Position numbers and translations under genes: made by a program
Shown: piece by piece, positions 14,801-26,324 of the stretch
Layout: every line of letters starts with the position of its first letter
Numbering within the stretch: position 1 is the stretch's first letter
Source: Colius striatus
Lineage: Eukaryota > Chordata > Aves > Coliiformes > Coliidae
Length of the DNA: 64,000 nucleotides
Reading direction: 5' to 3'
Assembly: GCF_028858725.1 (NCBI RefSeq)
Contig: NC_084776.1
Location: 4,154,001-4,218,000, forward strand
Notes under the pieces: generated by a model
What the model saw: only the letters and a program-made list of their open reading frames with translations
Databases searched by the model: none
What the model was told of the DNA's origin: nothing

Positions 14801-17800
14801 CAATCCAGGACCAATTACAGCTATGCCAAGGAGAAAAGCTGCTATTTTAAGCTTGTTAGAGAGGTTGCTGGGTGCTGCAGGCAGAAGGATGGACACTTTA
14901 CAGTCTCCTGTAAGCTGGTTCTCCTTTTGCTCAACTGGACACCATGTAGACAACAGCTTGAGGAATGAAGGGGAATCCTATAATTAAATGGATCCCATTC
15001 CTTTTTTAGGTCTGTGATAGCCTGTCTCCCATTGTAACAGGATATGATCATTGATCTCCTTATTCCACATTCCCACCTGCAAAACTAAATGAATTGATAC
15101 TGGAGAATGAGCTTTGAAGTCCTTAAAGGGGAAGAGCTAGTGCAGTGCTGAATAAGGCTAATTCCCTACAGCCACTGCAGTGATACAACCAAAAGCCCTA
15201 TAGTGCAGAAGAATCAGGCCCAGAAGGAAACTAAAAAGCTCAGAGAAAAGATGAAAGGAACTCAACATGGAAAGTTAATACTGCTTTGAACATTTACCAA
15301 GCAGAAATCCTTCCTAGAAGTGACAGAACTGCAGTTAGTAATCAGGGACTTGGCTGTTAGGCAAGACCCACATCTCCCAAGAGATCTAACTGCTTACTCA
15401 GACCCAGCTCACAGGCATGAGCTACAGGAATTTTTTAGAAAGGAGGGGCAGGAGCTGTTAGCTGTTAGTGAGGAAGAAGCAAATACCATTGGTTTATCTA
15501 CAGGTCTTGCTACCCTAACTTGTTGCTTGCATCAGGTGTCAGTGACAAGTACCTGTGTAAGAAAAAACAGGAACAGCAAAACCAACCCCCTGCAGCTAAT
15601 CCAATTAAGACACGGGATAAAGTTGTAGAGGTTAATCAGATCTGAGCCATTGGGTCTCTCTCTGCTGCTGCTTAGTGACATATCTGGTGAGTAGCATCAA
15701 TGAGACGAAGGCCAGGCAGAAGCACCAATGATCCAGTCAGCCCCAGGAGGCAAGTGCTGCTTCCCTGCTGCTACAGGCAGAAGAGAGGAGCACACTGCAG
15801 GGAGTTCTGTGGGTGGACTGCTGGGCTCAGAGCTTGCCTGTCCCATTAAGCCTCATTAGATGCCAGGATGCTATGACCAATGTGCTGCATCAGACAGTCA
15901 TTACAGCAAAGGCCATGGCCACATCTGCAGGGGTCTGCCAGGCTGGTAACCAGAATAGAAGTTTACTTAGCAAAGAAAAAAGTCTGCACATACAATTGCA
16001 GGGAGCTCCTTGTACCTTGTGTTTCACCAGCTGCAGCTCTGTGCAGCAATTGCCACTGGTTTTCAATTTCTCAAAGGAATCAAGATCAATTGCCCCCCAA
16101 AAATCAGGAGTGTTGCCCTTCCTGTGGGAAGTTTTATCCTTTCTTTAAAGACAAGGAGTTTTACAGAAATCAGCCATGAAAGTTGTCAGGAGAAAAAACT
16201 CTAAACTTGAAACAGAAAATTTCAGATTAAAAATAGCTCCTTTTTACACTGTCTGCCAGGTCTGGGAGGGAGGTGAAAATCCACAGGGACTTGATCTGAT
16301 GCATGAAAAAGCAGAATTATACAGCAGAGCATGCACGCACGTTTATTTTAGGTCAAATAATAGCTCTGCAATAATACTCAGCAGAGAAAACCAAAGCTCA
16401 GGACAGAGCCATGCCAGGCAGCACTCTGGTACTGAGCACTATGGCAATTCAAATGCATCTATCAGAAAGACAGTGGAGAAAACTTTAAAACAAGTTTTAA
16501 AGCTATTTGTCAAATGTCATTGCATCACAGTTTTCCTGCTTTTAAGGTGGGTTTTTTTTCAGATCCCAAATAACCTGCTCCTATGTCAGCAATCACAACA
16601 AGTATCTTGCCAAGATATGACATAGTCTATGTGACCCAGGTGTGGGCACTGACCTGGCCAGCACATAACTTTCTTCCCAAAGTTGGTAGCTCCAGATCAG
16701 GCTCCCTCATTCCACAGCCATGTAGTAGTAGTGGCAAAGAGACATGATACAATACTAATCCTTCTCCTTCCTTCTCTACAGGGCAAGAGGACAGGTCGTG
16801 CACTGCCTGTAGCTCAAGTCAGTGCAGCTCAAATATTGCAAACAACTGCACAGCTTACTGTAGAGCACCTTATGTTCTGCAAAAGGGCCAGCTCTCCTCT
16901 TTGGGGTGATGAGTTATTGATCAGAAAAGAACAGCAAAGCAGCATCCTGTGTCTCAGGCTCTACACAAAGCTCTGCCACCAGCTAAATTGATAGACCCTA
17001 GCAAAGGAGGGTAAGAATCAGCAGGCACAGTTTGACTCTACTACAGGCAGTTTAACACCCAGAATTAAGGGCTACTGAGCAATAAGGAGTGATGGGACAG
17101 AAGGAGAGTTACCTTACTAATCTGATTAAGCAGGGAGAATGGCCAATCATTCTCTTCCTCCAGGTCAGTGTAGGGTGACACAGGCCGGATCATCTATACA
17201 TTGTCAATAAGCATCTGTCATTGGCAAGGAACACAATACTGAGGCACTTGGAAACATCCATTCTCTGGTGTCACCGTTACAACTGGCTCACAGAGCATCT
17301 CCATCACAGGAGGCAGGTCCTGAGCAGGGCTGTTTGCATCAGCAAAACAGCCTGGTGTTCCCACTGGGAAAGAGCTCATTCAGCTACACCTCATGAGGAA
17401 CAAGGAGCAGAGAATGACTGCAGAGAGACAACAGCACTCATGCTGCAGAGAGCATCTTTCCTTGAATGAACTCCTCTGGCTCAGGTTGGGTGTGCATAAT
17501 TCAGGGTGGCTACAAGGCTACAAAAAAACATCCAATGCAGCTTTGTGTCAAAGCTCCACCCACAGATCAGCTACATAATTAATAAGAAGGAAAAAGAACA
17601 TTATCCCAAGCTGATTTGCAGATCCTCAGCAATCGGCAGAACTCGTTGTGCTCTGCTTGGCCTTAGAAGTCTGCAAAAGGAACATACCTCATGCATCATA
17701 CTGCGTGCTTGGTCATTAAATACAGGCTTAGAAGCCAATAAAGCCACTGTTGCTGGCAAGCATGGAGTGATTTTTTGCATGAACTAGTTTGTTTTGCAGT

Positions 17801-19984
17801 AGTCCCAAAAGTTAATTAGTTTTCACAGTTTTATTACTCCACATGGTCAAATAACAGCCTGGAGATCCCAGTCAGCTGGAACCATGCAAGGTCCAGACAA
17901 TTCTCAGTGTGCTTTTCAGGACTGTTTGCTAGGGCCATAAATCAGCAGCTGGCAAATGACTTTCTGCCCCATCTCTTCTTGGCCACCAGTACCAACCCCA
18001 AAAGATCCCATTAATCAATGCAGTAATGGCAGTTCCCAGCTTAGGACCACAGAGGGAATAAGGCTGGAAGATGCTATTTCAGACACATTTGACAATTTTT
18101 GGGAGACATTTTGGCTCTCATCAGCCTGGGAGGAGTCACCCGATGCACTTGTCTGTTGAAGGGGACTGTGCAGCATTTATATCTCAGCCAGCTCAAGCTC
18201 TCACATATAACTGTGAAACTACACTGCTGCTCTCTCCACCTCAAAAGCTGTAAGGTAGATAATTTGGCCATTGTGCTCATTCATAAAAAGATATGCCTTT
18301 GACCTCTCCAAATGCTATGGAAAGCAGTGAATGCAGGCAGGAGGTGATTTGCCAAGGGGCAAAGCTAAAATCCCACTTTGCTCTCCAAATCTCTGAGGGC
18401 ACACACCATTCTGGTACCTGCCCCAGCAAAACACAGAGTTGAATTTATACACACCATGGGTGCAGGACAATTGTCATACATATTTCAAGTGCTTTGTTAG
18501 ACCAAGTCAGAGCACACAGGGTCAAGTCCTCCAGCAGTTTCTGTGAAACTTTCCATTTTTCACCTTTGATAATATTGATCCTTGCTCTGCAAGAGGTAGG
18601 CACAGCTATGTCTCACTGGCTGTAGACTGTCCTCAACAAGCACTTCTGCTACAATTGTACAGCACAAACAAGTATGCTGCACAAAGCAGGGTGTGCATCA
18701 CCACTGGTACCTAATCATGAAGGATCAGAGAGGCAAAGGGACATTTCCTCAGGGAACATTGCCCTGAAGAAATGGCTGAGACCAGAGTTTTGATGATAGT
18801 CACACAAAGCTTTGCCTTCAGCAGCCTCATTTATTTTTTCCTCATGCAACTCAGGAAACTCCAGAGTATATGCTACTTACAGAGTATGTCAAGTATCAAA
18901 GAACTTGAACAGTTCCTAGGGGTAAGATTGATCTTGCTTGTTTAACACCAGTTTCATACATTGTTACTCTTCTCATCAGCAACACAGGGTCATTGCAGAC
19001 AGCTGTTCCTAAGCAACAGGGATGTATACTAAGAATACATACATTCTCTGTGCCTTGCTAGTGATGGAGATTTACTTTTAGAGTTGAAAGAATTCAAGGT
19101 CCCTGTGAATCTTGATGTGATTACAAGCATTCAGGACTTTTGTTAAGGCATATAATTCTGGTGATAGAGTATCTCCAGCATTACCACAAGTAGTGGTGAT
19201 GCCAATACTCAGGAGACTGGAAGAGGAGAAAGAAGGACTGTCCCAGGTGCTACAGTTTGAACTGGCAAACACTGAAAGGCTGGAATCCCATAAAAATCCA
19301 GAGTATTTAGCTTTCCTCAGCAGCCTGTGTGTACAAACAGGCAGGAAAATGGCCCTTCCTCTGCACCTCATCAACTTTGTCTCATGGTGTGTTGGTATCA
19401 AGCTGATTTTAGACCAACATATTGCCCAATGCCTAATGAGGAGACAGAAAGAGATCATAGCTTCCTCAGCTGCTGTCAAACCCAAACACTGCTGCATTTA
19501 ATGTGCAAACATGCCCTGGTACACTTGCCCTGACTGTAAATACCAGAAGGCAATGGGAACATCATACTTCCTACTGCAGAGGAGAAACACTTGCTTCCCA
19601 GGTCTGGCAGAAAGTAACTTTAAAAGCTCTGTAAATGTTACAAGCATAAGTGATGATGGTGTAGAAAAGCACCTCCAAACTCATTCCACTCGCTAAGCAG
19701 ATGGCTTGTTCCTCTGGAGACTGGATGATCTCTTTCCCTTCTCTGTCAGAACAGAGCACACAGCCACAGAGCACAATACACCAGCTGATTTGCAGAACAG
19801 CATCAATCCACCGTGTTTACAGCTTTTTCTCCCCTTTCTCTTTAAACACGCAGGCTTAAATGTTTTTATTGCTTCAGTGATTTTCTATGCACAAGACAGG
19901 ATTTGAGCACAATGCATTAGTAAGGATCTATGTGCCTAAATGCTATCCGGCATGTTCAGCTGGAACAACAGAGTGTCTGCTCCC

Positions 19985-20094
19985 AAAGCCCCCTGCTGCA
20001 GCTGGGATCAGGCCCACAGCCTCCCATCACAGCTGGGATTGGATCCCAATCCCCACAGCCTCCTGCCACATTCAGGATCGGGCCCCAGAGCCTT
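19985..20094 (+). repeat. degenerate GC-rich minisatellite (about three units)
   Basis: Three imperfect units of roughly 35-39 bp share a cores of type cagctgggatc(a/g)gg(c/a)ccc followed by cacagcctcc. The second and third units carry substitutions and small length changes. The repeat explains the proline-rich ORFs in all three plus-strand frames here. Confidence 0.6.
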
Positions 20095-23000
20095 GTGCCA
20101 GCGTTGGGAGGCAGCAGAGCCACCACTCTGCCTGTGGCCAGACATCCCTCTCAGATGCCAGGCTCAGATGCAGATTTCCAGGCAGCTCAGGGGCGGAAGG
20201 TGCACAAACGTGTTATGAGTGGGAAGACTCCTGAGGTTTTTACAAATCTAGAGACATCAAGCTGCCAGTAACTCACGAGCTGTGTAAGACTGACTCAGCC
20301 TCCATGTGCTTTTTGGTGTGTTTGTTATGACTCCTTGAAACGTTTCAGGAGATGCTTACTTCTACCAGCACAAGCTCGATAGTGCTGTGCTTGCTACGCT
20401 GCTGTTAGCTGGCTCGTAGGGTTGGCTTCTATTCCCAACTTTTTTTGTGCTAGGCAAAGACAAAAGTCTGCATACAGGCTGGGGGGTTGGAGAGAGGAGT
20501 GTCCAAATAGCCAGGAAAAGGGGAAATGGGGTAGCTGATCACAAACCTTGCATGCTGTAGGGAAGTCATCAAATACAGACAATTTCAGAGACCCTAGCTT
20601 AAGGGCTGGCTGGTGTTCAGTGTACACAGGTATTAGAAGATTAAGGAGGAACTTGGGGGATTTTTGCTGTTCATCCTGAAAGAGGCAGGAAGATCATTAT
20701 TGACCTCCAGGTAGCTTTTTCATGCTGAGCCATCACTCCAGGGCATCGTGGCTAAAAGCCAAATCTGAGTATAAGCCTTAAAGTGCTGGGAGATTGCCAT
20801 CCACTGTAGCAACACTGGTAATGGACACAGGCTAATCCAGGCTAGGCAGAATACAAGGCACTACACTGCACAGGGAATAGTCTCTCGGACATCTATTCAA
20901 CACTCAATGCCTCAGTTTCCTTCTTTGGCTGAAGGAAGGATAAATTCTCCTTCTCTCTTTCCTGGGAGCTGCCATATTCAGAAGAACCTCTGGCAGAAGG
21001 CAGCAAGGGGTTGATAATCCAGACAGCATCAGCAAACCAATCTCCTTCAGCAAAATCAGATCCTCCCTTACCAGATCATTCTTCCCTTCAAGTCTGTCCA
21101 CAGGGCAATGAATTTGAAGGGACTCTCTTTTTTTTTCCCAAGCCCATAACCCAAAGTGGAAGAGTCAAAGGGTTAATGCTGCATGACAAAGGTCAGCCCA
21201 GTTTGGGGAGGGAGGAGAAAAGGAAGCATTGTGGCCAAAGACAGCAGCTCCCTGCAACCAAAAGCCACTTGAGAAATGCAAAGTGATGGCATTACTCAAA
21301 GAAAAAAAAAAAAGGCCTGAGAGGCCTGTGTAAATCCCAGGGCTTTACTGCTCACAAAAGCCCAGCCCCCGAGTCATTAATCGTGTGCTCCATGGCCGGC
21401 CCTCGGAGCGCGGCAGACGACACATGCCCAGCTGCTGTTCCACCCTGCGCAAGGTAGCGGGGCAGAGGCAGGTGCACTCCCAGTGCCCTCTGCTCGAGAC
21501 TAATCTATTCTCCCTCCTTGGCCTCAGCCTTTCATCCCCTGCAGCAGCCCACGCTGACAACTGTAAATGAGATTAGACTTCAAGGCGTGGGGCAGATGCA
21601 GAACCCCCTCTGTGCATTGCCAGGAGACCCTTGTAGCTTTTAAAGTGTCTTTCCCCTTTACAATGCACAGCTTGGTGGAGGGGGAGAAGAGAGCAAATTT
21701 CTTGTCATGCTCACAGAAGCATCTGTTAGAGGCAGACTCTGGTTTTAGGGCTGGGATGCTCATCTGTTTTCACCATGGACAATCTTCCCACCAATACCTT
21801 TGATTCTCCAGTTCACATTTGGAGATGAAATAACAAGCTTATGACAATTTCCCAATTCCAGTTCCTGTAACCTCCTCTTTGCTGCATCACTCCACTTAAA
21901 TGCAGACACATGTTTAGACAAATACCGTTTTAAAAGGTTAAAAATTGGTCCAAAATTCAGGCAAGGACTTCGGGTTATATAACCTTCCTGTTCACTCCCC
22001 CTACCTGTGCTGCTGCTCTCACTGCCATAGTTCCCTATTCCTCATCTTGCAGTTTCTGTTCCTCCTGCTTACAGTGACCTGCACAAACCAGTCATAAGAC
22101 ACAAGCAATTTGTAAAAAAGTGGTAAAATCTGCAGGCACAAACCACTGCCTAGAGCTCAGAGAGACCTGTCTGGAGAGGTCTTTCAGCCCTAGTTGGCAG
22201 GGGTTAGCCAGCAACAAGTCAGGGAAACTTTTCCAAGTGAGGTGTGATGTCTAGCTCAACACTGCCCCAGTACACAAACTGGATTTTCCTTGTGTGGGAA
22301 ATAGTTCATCCTGCCTGTGTTAAAAGCCATCCAGAGAAAAGGGACATAGTTAACATGAAAGATCATAGAGTTTAACATATTTTTCTTAGTTACCACTAAC
22401 CATGATAATAGCTGGCCTGATTTTATGGATTGCTTTGCAATGTCAGTTGTGCAAGAACCAGCCCTGGATTTAAGAAGGCTGCAAAGTCAGCATATTTTAA
22501 AGCATATTTTAATGTTTTATGAGACCATGGCAGAGCAGGTTCAGCTGCACCCGCTGCTGGTAGTGTCAGCAACTGAACTCTTCCTGGAAAGTGCATGTCT
22601 AGTCCAGGGTATCTCTACAGCCTTGTTTCTGAGCTCAAGTTTTCCATTAGCTGCCTACACAGGCTGGGTAACTTGGCATCTCTCTGCATTCCCCGTAAAC
22701 TCTGTTCATCTGCTGCCATCACACCCACATACAAGTCTCAGGAAGGAATCCAGGATTTCTAAAGCAGCTGCAACAAAAGCACAGCCTGGATTGATAAGCA
22801 ATAGGATCAAGGTGCTGAGCCAGTGAAGAGGGTCTTTTTGGAGAGTTTTGCCTGTGTCTGTTTAAAACAAGTTTGTTGTCATGACTACAAACCAGGGTAT
22901 GGGTGAGAGGAAGGGAGAACTCAGACATGAGGGCTAATAATTCACTCTTGGAATCTCAGCAGCCACTGGGATGAGGAAACAAAGATGATCAAGCTCTTGG

Positions 23001-26000
23001 CATCTAGCAAGGCTAAATGCCACCTTCAGAAGGCAAGCCTGTCCTCATAATGAACTTCATCTCCTAGATAGCCCCTTTCACCCAGCAGAGCCAAGGGCTG
23101 GATAATACCGATTAGCTGCAGTCATCTCTAAAGCAGGGACACTGGGGACACAGGGGCAAAGAAGGGCACCCAAAGCTCTAGAAAGGACATAGAAAAGCAG
23201 AAATGCCTCTCACTTTCCAACCATCAGACAATTTGGCTTCAACAAGGACAGCGAGATGTTCTCATGCCTGTCTGCAAGGCAACTAACAGGGGATCTTACT
23301 AGCACAGAGAAGCGTGAAACTGTCAGGACCTGCTCCTGGGATTGTCATATTTTTAACTTTACCAGAAGATTAACAAAAAAAATGGTGTTCTGGACAGAAG
23401 AAAACCCCAAGTGATTGTGAAGGGATGGAGAGAGGCAATGCCTTGTTCTGCTCAGAGCTTGTATCCCACACGGAGTCAGTGTGGAGTGCTCAGTGACAGC
23501 ACAGGCTCTGCAGAAGGCAGCAGATGCGGAGTTAATGCCTGTGTGGGGGTGGAGGGTGTTTATGAGCACAATAAATAAATGTATGAATCCTGTAAAAGTT
23601 CCCATATAAAAGTGAGTTAGAGCTGCCTGAGGGCCATGGCCTCATAATAAAATCCACATCGCGTAAGCACAGTACGAAGCAGCAGCTGTACTGTAGCTGC
23701 CTGGCTGCAGCACTGAAAAACCACGAGTCTGCCAGCTGCCGAACTCTTGGGTGAAGGGCTGACTCCACCAAATGCAGGAGGAATTCTGGTACTTGCTTCA
23801 CTGTAGTTGGGATTTTGGCCTAGGAGGGGCTGCTTTGAACCTCAAAGCCTAGGAAGCAGTATTGGATCTGCCTTTTTGCCAAATTTAAGTTATTTTACTT
23901 CTTAAAAAGAAACAATCTGCAAGTGTCTGGAGATAATAGCTTGAGTCACTGATAGTTCCCAGTGTGACAGCTTAGAGCTGGATCAAAACAAATACAAAAT
24001 TCCTCCAGAAAGCATTGTCAGTCGCTCCTCTCCCAAAAATAAACAAGCAAAAAGCACTGCTTTTGGCTCAACAGCAATTTTCATCACGAACTTTTGTATG
24101 TTTAAGATGCTGGGAGGAGACAAAAGAAACCAAATCCTGTCTTTAAATTAATATTCATTTATTTTCCCCCTGAAAGGCAAGGGGGTTGTGCTGACCCCTC
24201 CCTCACAGTTTGTTGTCATACTGCATCACCCCAGAAATGAGAAGCTCCCAGCCTGGGAATTCCCAACAGCTGTAACTCTTGCTCCAGAGCCTTCTATTGG
24301 TCTGCTGAGAGGTGAAGGCAGAGGCCTGCAGCTGAGAGCGTGGCTATCAAACTTCAGTCACAGCTTGTGAGTCACAAACGCACACAGCATGTGAATCTTT
24401 GGCCACCCATTTCCACTCCAAGTACACACAGGGCCAGGTCTTGTCTCTCAGGGAGGGCTGCAACTGTTGTGAGTGTCAACACACGGGATTTCTCTAGTTA
24501 CCAAGCCTGTCCTGGTGTTTCGCATGGACACCAATCAGAGCTAAACAAAACTCTCCCTTCTCCCACCAGCACAGAGCCGCTGGGAATAGCAAGCTTGCTC
24601 TGTGACAAATAGCATCTTGCAATTCACTGCAGTGCTAATTGCATTGCCCATATAATGCTCAAGAAAGACGTCAGCTCCACGGCTTTGCCCACAGGCAACA
24701 AGGACGTTATTGATTTACTCAGGACTTACAACTAGTTGTCACAGGTTGCCTTCTCTTTGATAACAAAGCCTTACAGACAAGGCTTAAATTTCAACTGCAG
24801 CCCTAATTGAAACATAGCTAATTATGGAAGGTCTGCCTGTAAAGCCCCTTCCCTCATTACTGGGGTAATGTTCTGTAAATCCAACAGTCAAACTCTCCCC
24901 TCCCTTAAAAGGAAGGAAAACCCCCCATCTACTATTCAGGCAAGTCCAGTGGGAAATTACAGATTCCTCTCTTTGAGCCTGAGGTAGCTACCAGCCAAGA
25001 GCCCCATCCCACAAGGACTCAATGACTTCAAAGGATGCTTGTAGAATCAGACTCCAAATTAAGGCCAACACTTGAGTCAGGGGAGAATTCAAAGTGGCTG
25101 AAACAAACATTCAGCCCAGACCACAAGTAATTCATCTTGCATCCACCTTTTGAGTGGCAGCATGCCTTATGAGCCTCAGCAAATTTAAATACACCACACA
25201 ATTTAGGTGTGATCAACAATTACAGTACTCTAATTCCCAGCTGCCAGCTTGCTTGACTGTACAACAACAAACGTAGTGCAGTCCAGATACGTGGATTAGC
25301 AGTCAGTCACAGCCACAGTCACGGGTATAAATGAGCACTCATCAGAACAGGCAGGGCAGTTATTAGCTGAATGATAATGGGACTCCCAGGATACCAAGGA
25401 CATCCTTTTGCTGAGACTGTACTACAGTTTTTGGCTTTGCTGTTCAGCCAGACACAGAAGCAAGATTATCGCCTCATAAAGCAGGGACAAAATCCCAGCT
25501 GAACTTTAGTATTGCCAGGACGATGCCAGCATCAGAGTAAGCTCCCTTACAGAAGGTGACATTTACACTCACACAGAAGAGTACAAAAGTTTATGGCATC
25601 TCTGCAGTTTAGAAGCAAGTGAACCCTAGAAAAATCCGTTCAGTTTATAGCTGCTTCGCATTTCAACCTGGCAGATGGAAGGAACACCACAAAGCAAACA
25701 TGTCAGTTAAAGCAGCTAAAAGTATAATTTACAAACAGGAATCCACAACCCAGATTCTCAGCAGCTATAACTCAAAGCTCTACAGGGCTGTGCTGATTTC
25801 AGCCAGCTACAACCAGTGTCTTTGGTACAGAAGCAGATACTTTGCTAATTCTGTGCAAGTTTAAAGCAGCAAGCCCTCCCTGGAGGAGGTAACCCCACAG
25901 AAGTCAGTTTAGCAGCTGGGGAGCCATTTCAAAGAATACAGTGCTGGTTTGACAGGTCTCAGTTTGCCTGCCTCAAGGAGCACAAGCTCCTTTAATCCAC

Positions 26001-26300
26001 AGAACAAGGACAGCACAGCTGGCAGCAAACAGAGCAGCACGACTCTGTCCCTGTGCTAACAGGGATGACCAGCCTGAGCCTGCTTCTGGCCCTGGTTGCT
26101 CTGACGAGGAATTGAGAGAAAGGCCCATAGCAGTACTGATAATTATGACCTGCACACCAGCATCCTGGGAACTGGCAGCATGGAGCACGTTATTCCTAGG
26201 CTGTCTTTTAAATGCAGGGGAATTCTATTACAGAAGAAATTAACTGAAGGTTAGACTCTTTGCTCACAAGACAGAGACAATAGATCAGTTGTTCACATAC

Positions 26301-26324
26301 CTGATCAAACAGGGCTTTCCAGTG
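26301..26324 (-). CDS. RHBDL3: RHBDL3 coding exon 2 (microexon, residues 41-48)
   Basis: Only 24 nt, encoding HWKALFDQ, flanked by acceptor cctctcag and donor gtatgt, phase 0 on both sides. It matches the HWKVLFDQ that starts the EF-hand of mammalian RHBDL3. It is far below the usual ORF-size cutoffs and would be missed by ORF scanning alone. Confidence 0.85.

Larger units (their letters stand above)
1..26300 (-). other. RHBDL3: RHBDL3 intron 2 (continues beyond the window)
   Basis: No further RHBDL3 exon was found. I looked on the minus strand for the EF-hand segment (FDPGNTGYIS-like) and for the conserved RKWYYDSYTCCPPPWF-like segment. All open frames here are short, unconserved-looking and lack codon structure. 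The stretch holds simple repeats, a probable ancient LINE fragment, a GC-rich minisatellite-like patch and a few candidate regulatory stretches listed separately. Whether all 26 kb is one intron depends on the missing exon 3. Confidence 0.65.

Noticed and set aside
19193-19501. 102-codon plus-strand frame with a charged start (RRLEEEKEGLSQ)
   Set aside because: It does not begin with ATG at the reported start, has no recognisable family and overlaps a longer minus-strand frame. Probably chance, perhaps from old repeat DNA.
19930-20271. Three proline-rich plus-strand frames
   Set aside because: They are explained by the degenerate GC-rich repeat at 19985-20094.
22425-22826. 133-codon plus-strand open frame
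   Set aside because: No known domain, no nearby promoter or splice structure, and composition like the rest of the intron.
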